This document shows positions 5,452 to 13,521 of a stretch of DNA of 16,144 nt, one piece after another. The notes beneath the pieces were generated by a model. The model was not told the DNA's origin and made no database searches. It was given only the letters and a program-made list of their open reading frames with translations. The first letter of the stretch is position 1. Every line of letters begins with the position of its first letter. The stretch lies in NCBI GenBank assembly GCA_964641715.1, contig CAZXMB010000060.1, forward strand, positions 1 through 16,144, written 5' to 3'. The translations under genes and the position numbers were made by a program. The DNA comes from CAZXMB01 sp964641715 (GTDB lineage Bacteria > Desulfobacterota > BSN033 > UBA1163).

Positions 5452-6732
5452 TCAGGGTGGAGTCTCTTTCCTCTCCTTTTCCAGCTCCCAGATGGAGATA
5501 ACGGGAAAGAACTTCGAAAAGAGAACAAAGGCTAAGGTGAAACCCGAAAAGAGACCTGCGGTCATGGACCATTCCACCCATGTGGGCATATAGGCACCCC
5601 TTGCATAGAAAAGGCGTGGCTCACTGAGAGAAGGAATGATAATGGTGAACCGTTCGATCCACATCCCGATGACAATACAGACCGAAGAGATCAATAGACC
5701 GGGGATATTCCGCTTGAAGGCTAATATGGGAAAGGGAATGACAAAGCAGAGGACAACCATTGCCCAGAAGAGAGGGGCATACCTTCCGCTTAATTTGCTC
5801 CAGAGAACCACCAACTCATGGGAATCCCCACCATAGGCTACCACCAAATGCTCCACAAAGGTAAAATAAGCCCAGAGAAGGGTGAAGGTCAGCAGAAGTA
5901 ATCCCATATTATTGAAATGATAGGGTGTCAGATATTCTTCAAGATGGTAGACCTTTCTGAGCACAATCGTAACGATGATGATCACTGCAATTCCTGAGAA
6001 AATGGCACCCGTCACAAAGTAAGGGGCAAAGATGGTGCTATGCCACATCGGCTGGGTCTGCATACCGAAAACCCAGGAGACAACTGTATGAACACTCACC
6101 GCAATCGGAATGACCGCGATGCACAGGAAGCCGATCACCTTTCCCAGGGTATGCCACTGTTTCTCTGTACCTGCCCATCCGAGGGAAAGGGGTCTGTAGA
6201 GCCATTTCCGGCCCGGGAGGTAATCCCTAAGAAGGGCAATGTCAGGAACCATGAGAACATAAAGGAAGATACTGCTGACAGCAAAGTAGGTCATGATGCA
6301 GGTGAAGTCCCAGAGCAGTGGAGATTTGAATTGGGCATGGAGGGCGACCCAGTAGAATCGGACGGATCGGCCCAAATCAAAGAGAATGTTGGTTGGACCT
6401 GCGGCCAGGGCAAAGACAGTGACTGCCTCCGCCGCACGGCCAAAGGGAGGACCCCACCGGGCATGGGTGATCCTCAACACCGCAGAGACCAATGCCCCTG
6501 CGTGGCTGATACCGATGAAGAAGACAAAATTGACGAGATAGAGGGTCCAAGACATGGGATGGCCCATCCCTGTCACTCCAAGACCCCGTTCGTACTGCCA
6601 GCCAAAGGCGAAAAAGGACCATAAAAAGAGAAGGGCAAGAGGAATAACCGTGACCCAGAATGGCCACCCCGCATGAGTCAATGGGGACAGGATTCGGCTG
6701 TGCCTCCGGGCAATGATTTCATTCTCCATCAT
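5452..6732 (-). CDS. NrfD/PsrC family membrane quinol subunit (ActC/QrcD-like)
   Basis: This 426-residue protein has about ten transmembrane helices and almost no large soluble parts, matching NrfD-family membrane subunits that bind and oxidise or reduce quinones at the outer side. The early helix pair (GHPMSWTLYLVNFVFFIGISHAGALVSAVLR) and the segment around RAAEAVTVFALAAGPTNILFDLGR are typical of the ActC/QrcD branch. It overlaps the upstream Fe-S gene by 14 bases, which suggests coupled translation and a tight complex. A GGAAGGGGA site precedes the start. Neighbours make it the membrane anchor of a menaquinol:cytochrome c oxidoreductase. Whether it moves protons is not decided by sequence alone. 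Confidence 0.88.
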   Translation of the reverse strand: MMENEIIARRHSRILSPLTHAGWPFWVTVIPLALLFLWSFFAFGWQYERGLGVTGMGHPMSWTLYLVNFVFFIGISHAGALVSAVLRITHARWGPPFGRAAEAVTVFALAAGPTNILFDLGRSVRFYWVALHAQFKSPLLWDFTCIMTYFAVSSIFLYVLMVPDIALLRDYLPGRKWLYRPLSLGWAGTEKQWHTLGKVIGFLCIAVIPIAVSVHTVVSWVFGMQTQPMWHSTIFAPYFVTGAIFSGIAVIIIVTIVLRKVYHLEEYLTPYHFNNMGLLLLTFTLLWAYFTFVEHLVVAYGGDSHELVVLWSKLSGRYAPLFWAMVVLCFVIPFPILAFKRNIPGLLISSVCIVIGMWIERFTIIIPSLSEPRLFYARGAYMPTWVEWSMTAGLFSGFTLAFVLFSKFFPVISIWELEKERKETPP

Positions 6733-7417
6733 CCCATTCCCCTTCCTTGAGATAATACACTTTTGGTTCGGTTCCTAAGTCTTCCATTAATCTGAAGGCT
6801 CGGCGGCTTTTTGAGAGCCTGGAGACAAGACTCCGGGGATCATTCAAATCTCCAAAATAGAGAGCCTCACTTGGGCAGGTCTCCACACACGCAGGGACGA
6901 CATCACCCTCTCTGATTCTCCGGTTCTCTTTTTTTGCCCTCTCTTTGGCCCTGCGAATCCTCTGGATGCAGAAGTTACATTTCTCCGTAATTCCCTTTCT
7001 CCTCCTGTAGACATCGGGGTTGAGTCCCCGCTTATACTCCTCCGGCCAGGAAGGGGCATACCAGTTGAAATAACGAACCGTATAAGGGCAGTTAGAAATA
7101 CACATCCTCACGCCGATACACCGGGAATAGATCTGAGCCACAATTCCTTCGGGGTTTTTATAAGTGGCTTCAACAGGACAGACCTTTGTGCAAGGGGGAT
7201 GGTCACAATGCATGCAGGGAATGGGGAGAGCCCGGATCTTCACATCGGGATAAGACCCCTTTACCTCATAGATCACATTCATCCAGAATTTCGCCCTCCC
7301 GAGTCTGGCGTTTCGCTCCCCTGCAAAGGGGATATTGTTTTCCTGACGGCAGGCTATGACACAGGCCTGACAACCCGTGCATCTGTCCAGATCAATCACC
7401 ATTCCCCATCTGTACAT
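6719..7417 (-). CDS. Four-cluster iron-sulfur electron-transfer subunit (ActB C-terminal domain/QrcC-like)
   Basis: This 232-residue protein has four cysteine groups of the NrfC/DmsB/PsrB type: C13-x2-C16-x2-C19-x3-C23; C68-x2-C71-x4-C76-x3-C80; C100-x5-C106-x3-C110; and C147-x2-C150 with C177 and C181. The third group reads CIGVRMC, so the usual second cysteine is valine (V103). The corresponding position is also non-cysteine (often CIGTRYC) in ACIII-type proteins, where that cluster is 3Fe-4S. The segment NCPYTVRYFNW also matches that group. It would carry electrons from the NrfD subunit to the pentaheme cytochrome. A G-rich stretch lies about 6 bases before the ATG. A 128-base non-coding gap separates it from the MopB gene upstream. 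In classical ACIII this domain is fused to the MopB domain; here it is separate. Confidence 0.88.
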   Translation of the reverse strand: MYRWGMVIDLDRCTGCQACVIACRQENNIPFAGERNARLGRAKFWMNVIYEVKGSYPDVKIRALPIPCMHCDHPPCTKVCPVEATYKNPEGIVAQIYSRCIGVRMCISNCPYTVRYFNWYAPSWPEEYKRGLNPDVYRRRKGITEKCNFCIQRIRRAKERAKKENRRIREGDVVPACVETCPSEALYFGDLNDPRSLVSRLSKSRRAFRLMEDLGTEPKVYYLKEGEWDDGE

Positions 7418-7545
7418 ATCCGGCCCCCAAAAAGGCTACCCGAGTATCCGGTAATCAGGCCATCAGAAAAAGTGAAATATCTTTCTCTTTATCTGATCCC
7501 TTATGATCCTTTATTTCCTGATTTTCCGATCCCCGATGTCCTGAA

Positions 7546-9930
7546 TTACGCTTTATACACCCTCACCCTCGTTGAAAAGTGTGAAAGAAACCCCCCTAAA
7601 TAATCGTATTCCCTGACCATCAGATCATTGGGATTGATGCCTCTCCCTTTCGCCCATCGGCCATAAGCCCGATGTCCCTGGCCATAGGGAAGATGAATGC
7701 ATCGGGGATGGGTGCCGGGGAAAAGCCTTGCCCTCGCTTTCATCTTTCCGCCCTTTGATTCCACCCAGATGAGATCTCCATCCCGGATGCCAATCCCCTT
7801 TGCTGTTTCAGGATTGATTTCGACCCATGAACCCCATCTTTCTTTAAGATGGGGACCGAAGATCTCCTGAAGGAATGGCTGATTCGCCCCCCTTCCCTCT
7901 GCAGTGGTCATCAATTTATAATGGAGGAGGCGAAAAGGATACTCCTTTTCACCTCCGACCGAACGGGGTTTCTCAAAATGGGGAAGAAAGACTTTATCCC
8001 CTTTTTCTTCGATCTTTAACTCTTTCAAAATCTGATCCAAACCATTTTTACTCCTCTTCGATATCTCACCCAGGCCCCTTTCCATGATTTGAGAATAGAA
8101 TTCGAACTTCCCCGAAGGGGTGTTAAATCTCTTTCTCCACTCTCCAAAAGGATAGGAAGGATTCCACCAGCCTCCTCGTTCAATCAGGATATTCCAGAAT
8201 TCCTCAAAATCATCTGCCCGAATTGAACCCCTCTTTGATGAAAAGACCCCTTTGATCGTTTCTCTAATTGCCTCCCTGAAATCCCCCCAGGGAAAGGCCT
8301 TTCCAACCGTTTCACCCAGGCCTTTTGCAAGATCGATCAAAACATCTCCTGTATTTCTCACATCGTAAAGGAGGGGCTGGAGGGCAGGGCTTCGTAGTCC
8401 GAATATTGGAAAACCCAATCCCGGTTCCACATGATCATCCTGCCAGCGCTCAAAATAGGTTCCGTCCGGAAGGACGAGATCGGAATGGAGAGTCGTCTCA
8501 TCCATGAAGGGTGAGAAGCTGATGACGAAAGGGACCTTTTCAAGGGCTGAGCGAAACCTTTCCGATTCCGGAAGGCTGAATAGAGGATTGGTGTAATAGA
8601 GGAAAAGGGTATCAACCGGATAGGGTTCACTTCTTTCGATTCTTTCCGGAAGAATGTATGGAACTTCATCAGCAAGGGGAAAGGGCATGCTTCCCGCCCC
8701 ATCGATTCTCGGTTGAGAAAGCCCTCTCTCCGCGATCACATCTTTTTGAAAGGAAGGCCAGCTTTTAAAGGGCGGCCTTCTCTGGAGAAGAAGCCCTCCA
8801 CGGCGGTCAATCGATCCAACCAGGGCATTGAGACTATCAATGGCCATCTGGTTATAGGTCCCGTTGGTCTGCATCCCGGCCCCTCTCCCTGAAATGGCAA
8901 TGGAAGGCCGATGAGAAAAAAACTCTCTTGCTATATGAATGATGGTCTCTTCCGGTATTCCCGTAAGGGAAGAGACCTGTCCGGGGGAGTATTCTTTGAG
9001 GACAAGGGTTTTAAACCCCATATGCACTTTTCCGCTGGAATCCTTCCAATCATTGAAACCAAAGGTATGACGATCGATAAAATCCCGATCATATTTCTTC
9101 TCTTTAACCATCCAGTGAGCCATTCCGAGAGCAAGGGCACCATCCGTTCCTGGCTCAACTGGAATCCACTGGTCTGCTTTTGAGGCCGTCACGGAAAATC
9201 GGGGTTCAATCTGAACCAGTTTCCCTCTGGCTCCAGGCCTCCCCCTTCTGAAATAACCATAACCCCAGAGATTTCGGATCGAGGGTCTGGATGCCTCGAG
9301 GAGACTCGCTCCGAAGGAAAGAACATAATTGGCTTCTTCCCAGTGAATCGCAAGAAAATCTCTCACCCCCATAGTGAAGAGATGACCTTTTAAAATTCCC
9401 TCGGATCCTCTTGCCGGATTTCCAAGATGATTGGGCGAACCGTAGGCCTCCATGAATCGGGAGATCAAATCGGACATGTGACCACGATACCGACCTCCCC
9501 AGAACATGAGCTGATGGGGTTTCCCCTTCTGACGGAGTCCCTTCAGCCTTTGAGTGACAAGGTGAACCGCCTCGTCCCAGGAGATCCTCTCCCAACTTCC
9601 CTCTCCCCGTTTCCCCTTTCTTCTTAATGGATAATGGATTCGATCCGGATCATAGAGGACCTGAAGCCCGGCCTGGCCCTTTGGACAGAGTTTCCCCCGG
9701 TTGATCGGGTAATCCTTGATCCCTTCCAGTTTGACCGGCCAGTGATTGACTGATCGAATCCGGAGTCCACAGCCGCTCGGACACTGGAGGCAGATACCCG
9801 TAGACCAGTACTCCTCATAGGGGATCCATTCCCCTTCCTTTGGAAGGGCATGAAGGAGCTCATCAGGAACGGCCATCCCCATGGTGGCCGCTCCAATCAT
9901 CTTCAGTAACTTTCGACGAGTGATCTTCAT
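7546..9930 (-). CDS. Molybdopterin-oxidoreductase family (MopB) subunit of an ACIII/Qrc-like complex, Tat-type leader
   Basis: The product has 794 residues when started at the ATG at 9930, left of the assembly gap. The N-terminus MKITRRKLLKMIGAATMG looks like a twin-arginine export signal. A 4Fe-4S motif follows, C47-x2-C50-x3-C54-x27-C82, then MopB domains I-III and a C-terminal dinucleotide-binding-type domain (SWVEINPETAKGIGIRDGDLIWV). At the place where catalytic members carry a Mo-ligating Cys/Ser/Sec (after GSPNHLGNPAR), the residue appears to be glycine (G175). This suggests a structural or electron-transfer subunit without active molybdenum, as in ActB and QrcB. The genes on either side (pentaheme cytochrome, Fe-S, NrfD) support that. 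There is no clear Shine-Dalgarno sequence. A reading to 10086 exists only because the same 50 bases are repeated across the run of N. Confidence 0.85.
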   Translation of the reverse strand: MKITRRKLLKMIGAATMGMAVPDELLHALPKEGEWIPYEEYWSTGICLQCPSGCGLRIRSVNHWPVKLEGIKDYPINRGKLCPKGQAGLQVLYDPDRIHYPLRRKGKRGEGSWERISWDEAVHLVTQRLKGLRQKGKPHQLMFWGGRYRGHMSDLISRFMEAYGSPNHLGNPARGSEGILKGHLFTMGVRDFLAIHWEEANYVLSFGASLLEASRPSIRNLWGYGYFRRGRPGARGKLVQIEPRFSVTASKADQWIPVEPGTDGALALGMAHWMVKEKKYDRDFIDRHTFGFNDWKDSSGKVHMGFKTLVLKEYSPGQVSSLTGIPEETIIHIAREFFSHRPSIAISGRGAGMQTNGTYNQMAIDSLNALVGSIDRRGGLLLQRRPPFKSWPSFQKDVIAERGLSQPRIDGAGSMPFPLADEVPYILPERIERSEPYPVDTLFLYYTNPLFSLPESERFRSALEKVPFVISFSPFMDETTLHSDLVLPDGTYFERWQDDHVEPGLGFPIFGLRSPALQPLLYDVRNTGDVLIDLAKGLGETVGKAFPWGDFREAIRETIKGVFSSKRGSIRADDFEEFWNILIERGGWWNPSYPFGEWRKRFNTPSGKFEFYSQIMERGLGEISKRSKNGLDQILKELKIEEKGDKVFLPHFEKPRSVGGEKEYPFRLLHYKLMTTAEGRGANQPFLQEIFGPHLKERWGSWVEINPETAKGIGIRDGDLIWVESKGGKMKARARLFPGTHPRCIHLPYGQGHRAYGRWAKGRGINPNDLMVREYDYLGGFLSHFSTRVRVYKA

Positions 9931-10086
9931 ATTCAANNNNNNNNNNNNNNNNNNNNNNNNNNNNNNNNNNNNNNNNNNNNNNNNNNNNNNNNNNNNNNNN
10001 NNNNNNNNNNNNNNNNNNNNNNNNNNNNNNNNNNNNGCCGCTCCAATCATCTTCAGTAACTTTCGACGAGTGATCTTCATATTCAA
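9887..10086. repeat. Identical 50-base direct repeat flanking the N gap, likely a scaffolding duplicate
   Basis: Bases 9887-9936 and 10037-10086 are identical, and both encode the start of the MopB protein (MKITRRKLLKMIGA). Collapsing them restores one continuous gene, with the pentaheme cytochrome stop 40 bases upstream of the ATG. This is best explained as an unmerged contig overlap, not a biological repeat. Confidence 0.92.
9937..10036. other. Run of 100 N (assembly gap)
   Basis: Exactly 100 unknown bases lie at the 5' end of the MopB gene. The identical flanks indicate that two contigs overlapping by 50 bases were joined with a fixed-size spacer, so probably nothing is missing here. Confidence 0.97.
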
Positions 10087-10120
10087 ATTCGAATTTCACA
10101 TTTTGCATTCCGAAACTCAA

Positions 10121-10672
10121 TTAGCTGGAGTGGCAGGTGTAACAATCCGTATCTGCTCCACTCCTCTGGTGGCAATTGATACACCAGGCCATATAGTTTC
10201 GGTCAACCATCTTGACCGGCCTTTCTTTTACACCTGTAAGACCATGACAGACGGAGCAATCCACTTTCCTTTGAATATGAACCCAGTGAGGAAAGACGAC
10301 AAATTTCGGGAGCTCATACATTCTCTTCCAGGGGATCTTCCGACCTGCCTGAACATACTTGACGACTTTAAGCGCCTCAGGTCTCTTGCTGATCGCATCC
10401 GTGCCGTGACAGGCCCGGCAGAGTTCGATATTGGGAATCCCGGCCGCCCGGTATCTTTCCGCATAACGATGGCAGAAGGTGCAATTTAGATGGGCTGCCT
10501 CTTTGTGGTGGATATGATTGAAGAGAATGGGCTGGTCGATTGAAACCCAGGTAAAAATTGGGAAGACGGAGAAGAAGGCACTTTCTGTCTGAACCCGAAA
10601 TCGGTGGTAAGCTACAAGGGCAAGAAGGGTGAAGGAGATAACAGCGATGAAAAGGATGATTGCCTTTCTCAT
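10121..10672 (-). CDS. Membrane-anchored pentaheme cytochrome c (ActA-like)
   Basis: This 183-residue protein has an N-terminal hydrophobic anchor (residues 4-22) and five CxxCH heme sites: CTFCH 64-68, CRACH 85-89, CSVCH 139-143, CINCH 164-168 and CYTCH 177-181. FNHIHH (51-56) and VFPHWVH (126-132) supply likely distal histidine ligands. This arrangement fits ActA of Alternative Complex III, which is also pentaheme; QrcA of the related Qrc complex is described as hexaheme. It lies between ctaB and the MopB gene. It should take electrons from the Fe-S subunit and pass them to the monoheme cytochrome or directly to the caa3 oxidase outside the cytoplasmic membrane. No clear Shine-Dalgarno sequence precedes the ATG. 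Confidence 0.9.
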   Translation of the reverse strand: MRKAIILFIAVISFTLLALVAYHRFRVQTESAFFSVFPIFTWVSIDQPILFNHIHHKEAAHLNCTFCHRYAERYRAAGIPNIELCRACHGTDAISKRPEALKVVKYVQAGRKIPWKRMYELPKFVVFPHWVHIQRKVDCSVCHGLTGVKERPVKMVDRNYMAWCINCHQRSGADTDCYTCHSS

Positions 10673-10729
10673 GTCTATGATCTAAGAATCCAATGAAAAC
10701 CCAATAAACAAATAGGGAAACTCTGTCAT

Positions 10730-11617
10730 TTAAAATAAGGAAGAATATATTTGGTCGGGCATCAGCCTGTCAAGCAAAAAACAGAGCATCACCGCCAAGA
10801 TACAGGCATTGAGTGAATTAAAGAGAGTTTGCCCATGAGGCTTTTGATATCCGGTGCTCAGGAGTTTTAAAGCTTTCCATGATAGCCATCCCCCGATGCC
10901 GAAAAGACTCCCGATGAGAAAAGGCGATCTTAAAACTCCAAACCACGGGATCATGAAACAGGTCACCCCCGTGGCAAATATCCAGATGGATAGAATTCTA
11001 TTAAACTGGGCTTGAGTAAAGATACGGGTTAACGGAGGGAATCCCCCTTTTTCATAATCCCTTCCAAAATGGAAATGAAGGATCCAGAAGTGAGGGACTT
11101 GCCAGATGTAAAAGAGAAAGGAGATAATGAGAAGTTGAGGCTCAAAGAGATGTCCTCTGCCGGATACCCAGCCCATCATCGGAGGGATAGCTCCAACCAA
11201 TGCTCCGGGAATGACTGCAAAGGGAGTCCTTCTTTTGAGAGGGGTATAGAAGAGATGGTACCAGAATATGGCAAAAGCTCCCAGACCGAAGACAACCCCG
11301 TTTGTTCCGAAGAAAAGGATCAACCCCCCTATGAAAAGAAGGAAGGAGGATATTATTAGAGCCGCCGTTGGCCTTAATCTCTTCGATGGGATGGGACGCA
11401 TTTGTGTCCTCTCCATCCGCTGATCATGTTCTCTCTCCTGATATTGATTGAGACCACAGGAGCCGCAAGCCAGGAAGAATATCCCAGCCGTGGGGATGAG
11501 GATTTCTATGGAGATGCCCCTATTCGCAAGTAAAAAACTGACTGAAGCAGAAAAAGTCGCAAACAGGGAGACCCTGAATTTCGTCAATTCCAGGAGCACA
11601 CTGACCCAGTATCTCAT
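10730..11617 (-). CDS. ctaB: Protoheme IX farnesyltransferase (heme O synthase)
   Basis: This 295-residue UbiA-superfamily membrane enzyme converts heme b to heme o, a step to the heme a of the oxidase encoded next to it. The key motif N57-x3-E61-x3-D65-x2-M-x-R-T-x2-R-P (residues 57-75) is the CtaB/CyoE signature. A second conserved site, HFHFGRDYEKGGFPPL, matches the usual RDDYxxAGxPM region with small changes. About eight or nine transmembrane helices are visible. It starts 26 bases after the coxB stop, with only a weak ribosome-binding site, so translation may depend on the upstream gene. Heme a synthase (ctaA) is not in this window. Confidence 0.93.
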   Translation of the reverse strand: MRYWVSVLLELTKFRVSLFATFSASVSFLLANRGISIEILIPTAGIFFLACGSCGLNQYQEREHDQRMERTQMRPIPSKRLRPTAALIISSFLLFIGGLILFFGTNGVVFGLGAFAIFWYHLFYTPLKRRTPFAVIPGALVGAIPPMMGWVSGRGHLFEPQLLIISFLFYIWQVPHFWILHFHFGRDYEKGGFPPLTRIFTQAQFNRILSIWIFATGVTCFMIPWFGVLRSPFLIGSLFGIGGWLSWKALKLLSTGYQKPHGQTLFNSLNACILAVMLCFLLDRLMPDQIYSSLF

Positions 11618-11643
11618 CGATTTAAGCCCGTACTGCTGATGAA

Positions 11644-12561
11644 TTATTTCAGCCCTTTGATATATTGAATGATCTCCTTTGTTTCCTCATCCGTTAGAAA
11701 CCCCTTCTGAGAGGGCATGAGGGTTGGAAACCCCTTCACAATATCCGCATTGGGTTCAAAAAGGGATTTTTTTAAATAATCCTCATCCGCTACGACCTGC
11801 CGTTCTTTTCCTTCCGTGATCACCGTAACCGTCTTTCCGAAAAGTCCTTTCAGGGTAGGGCCTGCGAGCTGACTTCCGTCAATACTGTGACAGGCTTGGC
11901 ATCCCTTTGCCTCAAAGAGTTTAGGCCCGGAAGGAGGGATCATTCTTCCCCTCTTCCCCCCTTCCTCATACCATTTCTTAAATTCCTCCTCCGGGAGGAC
12001 AATCACTTTGGTAAGCATATAGGAATGCTGGAGCCCGCAATACTCGGCGCAGAGCACATCATAGACCCCTGCTTCATTTGCTTTAAACCACAGGTGGTTC
12101 ACCATTCCAGGAACAGCATCCTGTTTCACCTTAAAGGAAGGAATGTAAAAGCTATGAATCACGTCCCGGGAGGTCAGTGCCAAATCGATCGCCTTTCCTA
12201 CGGGAACCTTTAATTCCTGAGCCATTAATCCATTTTCATACTCAAATGACCAGGACCACTGCCGCGCCGTGACCTTCACCTTCATGGCATCCTCTGGAAT
12301 TTTCTTCAGGGATTGAAACCCCTTCAACCCATAGTAGAACATCGACAGGACAAGAAGGGTCGGAACAACCGTCCAGAGGACTTCCAGCCAGGGGCTTCCT
12401 TCAATGTCTTCAGCCCGGGGGTTTCTCCTGCGATGATACCGGATGATAAAATAGACCATCAGAAAGGTGATGAGGGCAAGAAGAAAGACTGCAATCACAG
12501 CGATATAGAGAAAAACATGCTCTACGATTCGCCCGGAAAGGTCTATCGAGTCAAAAATCAT
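11644..12561 (-). CDS. coxB: Cytochrome c oxidase subunit II with C-terminal cytochrome c domain (caa3 type)
   Basis: This 305-residue protein has two N-terminal transmembrane helices (about 15-40 and 59-77) and a cupredoxin domain with the full CuA set: H136, C171, E173, C175, H179 and M182 (CAEYCGLQHSYM). A fused class I cytochrome c domain follows, with CQACH at 221-225 and a probable axial methionine, M282, in PTLMPS. The fused heme domain defines the caa3 type: it receives electrons from the cytochrome c of the upstream complex and passes them to CuA. The start has a GAGGAAGAG site. It lies 12 bases after coxD. Confidence 0.96.
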   Translation of the reverse strand: MIFDSIDLSGRIVEHVFLYIAVIAVFLLALITFLMVYFIIRYHRRRNPRAEDIEGSPWLEVLWTVVPTLLVLSMFYYGLKGFQSLKKIPEDAMKVKVTARQWSWSFEYENGLMAQELKVPVGKAIDLALTSRDVIHSFYIPSFKVKQDAVPGMVNHLWFKANEAGVYDVLCAEYCGLQHSYMLTKVIVLPEEEFKKWYEEGGKRGRMIPPSGPKLFEAKGCQACHSIDGSQLAGPTLKGLFGKTVTVITEGKERQVVADEDYLKKSLFEPNADIVKGFPTLMPSQKGFLTDEETKEIIQYIKGLK

Positions 12562-12573
12562 CTCTTCCTCACC

Positions 12574-12873
12574 CTATCGGAATGCCACATCGAAGAAGGT
12601 TAAACCAATGAGGAGGACAAGAAGTGCCAGGATCCCCGGGATCATCCATTTGAACAGCCTGATCCCTTTCTCATATTTCAGATGCATAAAGTAATTTAAA
12701 ACAAAACCCGATTTGATGGCCGCGATGACGAGGGCGATCGAAATACTCCATCGCCCCAGATTCATCCCGGCCACAGAGACTGTAATGCCTGTGAGGGCAA
12801 TCAATACCAGCCAGACCAGCACATAGGTCCTATGATCCAGGAAAGAAAATTTTTCCTCCTTGTTTTTCTCCAT
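12574..12873 (-). CDS. coxD: Cytochrome c oxidase subunit IV (prokaryotic type)
   Basis: This 99-residue protein has three hydrophobic helices and the family pattern: YVLVWLVLIALTGITV at the N-terminus, then IAAIKSGFVLNYFMHLKYE in the middle, where K-x-x-x-V-x-x-x-F-M-H is typical. It is a small accessory subunit that stabilises the oxidase core. Its position between coxC and coxB supports the call. Confidence 0.9.
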   Translation of the reverse strand: MEKNKEEKFSFLDHRTYVLVWLVLIALTGITVSVAGMNLGRWSISIALVIAAIKSGFVLNYFMHLKYEKGIRLFKWMIPGILALLVLLIGLTFFDVAFR

Positions 12874-12918
12874 CCTCCACCACTTTCTCCTCCCTTTTCT
12901 TAAAAGAAACCGAGAGGG

Positions 12919-13521
12919 TTAGGGAATCAGGTAAAACAGTGGAAATAAAAATATCCAGATGATATCCACCAGATGCCAGTACAACCCGGAATTCTCCAAG
13001 GGAGCGAAGTTTGTCTCATCGATTTTTCTCTTCGTGATGAGAATCCCCATGAACAAGAGCACCCCCAGCCCCACCAGGACATGAAGACCATGCAATCCGG
13101 TCATTGAATAATAGAGGCCATAAAAGAGGATCTCTCCTTTATTCCTCTCCAGGAGCCTGGGGGAATCGGGATAAATCTCATGATGAATCTTTCCGGCCCA
13201 TTCGAAGTATTTGTTCGCAAGAAATACGAATCCTAAAAGAAGGGTGGCCAGGAGGAAGACGAGAGAGGATCTCCGGTTCCCCTTCTGCACGCAAGAGATG
13301 GAAAGGGCCATGGTCAAACTGCTCGTAATAAGAATGAGGGTGTTGATCGTTCCAAAGGGTCGGTTCAGTTCCTCTGCGGCAAGATGGAAAGCCGATGGGT
13401 TTTTAAACCGATAGACCGCATAGAGGATGAACAACCCTCCGAACAGAATGATCTCCGAAAGGATAAAGAGCCACATCCCAATCTTGGAGCTCGTATCGTC
13501 TTTATTCCCGTTCATATTCAT
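12919..13521 (-). CDS. coxC: Cytochrome c oxidase subunit III
   Basis: This 200-residue protein has five transmembrane helices, the short form that lacks the first two helices of the mitochondrial type. Signatures are KIGMWLFILSEIILFGGLF near the start, with the lipid/proton-uptake glutamate, then YYSMTGLHGLHVLVGL and SGLYWHLVDIIWIFLFPLFYL at the end. The start overlaps the end of coxA by 20 bases; an ATG two codons later (13515) is also possible. The overlap suggests coupled translation with coxA. Confidence 0.94.
   Translation of the reverse strand: MNMNGNKDDTSSKIGMWLFILSEIILFGGLFILYAVYRFKNPSAFHLAAEELNRPFGTINTLILITSSLTMALSISCVQKGNRRSSLVFLLATLLLGFVFLANKYFEWAGKIHHEIYPDSPRLLERNKGEILFYGLYYSMTGLHGLHVLVGLGVLLFMGILITKRKIDETNFAPLENSGLYWHLVDIIWIFLFPLFYLIP

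Noticed and set aside
6040..6624. Plus-strand 194-codon open frame
   Set aside because: It lies entirely antisense to the well-supported NrfD-type gene, and its residue composition is that of a shadow frame.
7418..7545. Possible small gene or regulatory element in the gap between the MopB and Fe-S genes
   Set aside because: All frames contain stops or low-information sequence. Only a short direct repeat, CCGGATA, was seen twice, which is within chance.
9881..10489. Plus-strand 202-codon frame across the N gap
   Set aside because: It crosses the unknown bases and is antisense to the MopB and pentaheme cytochrome genes.
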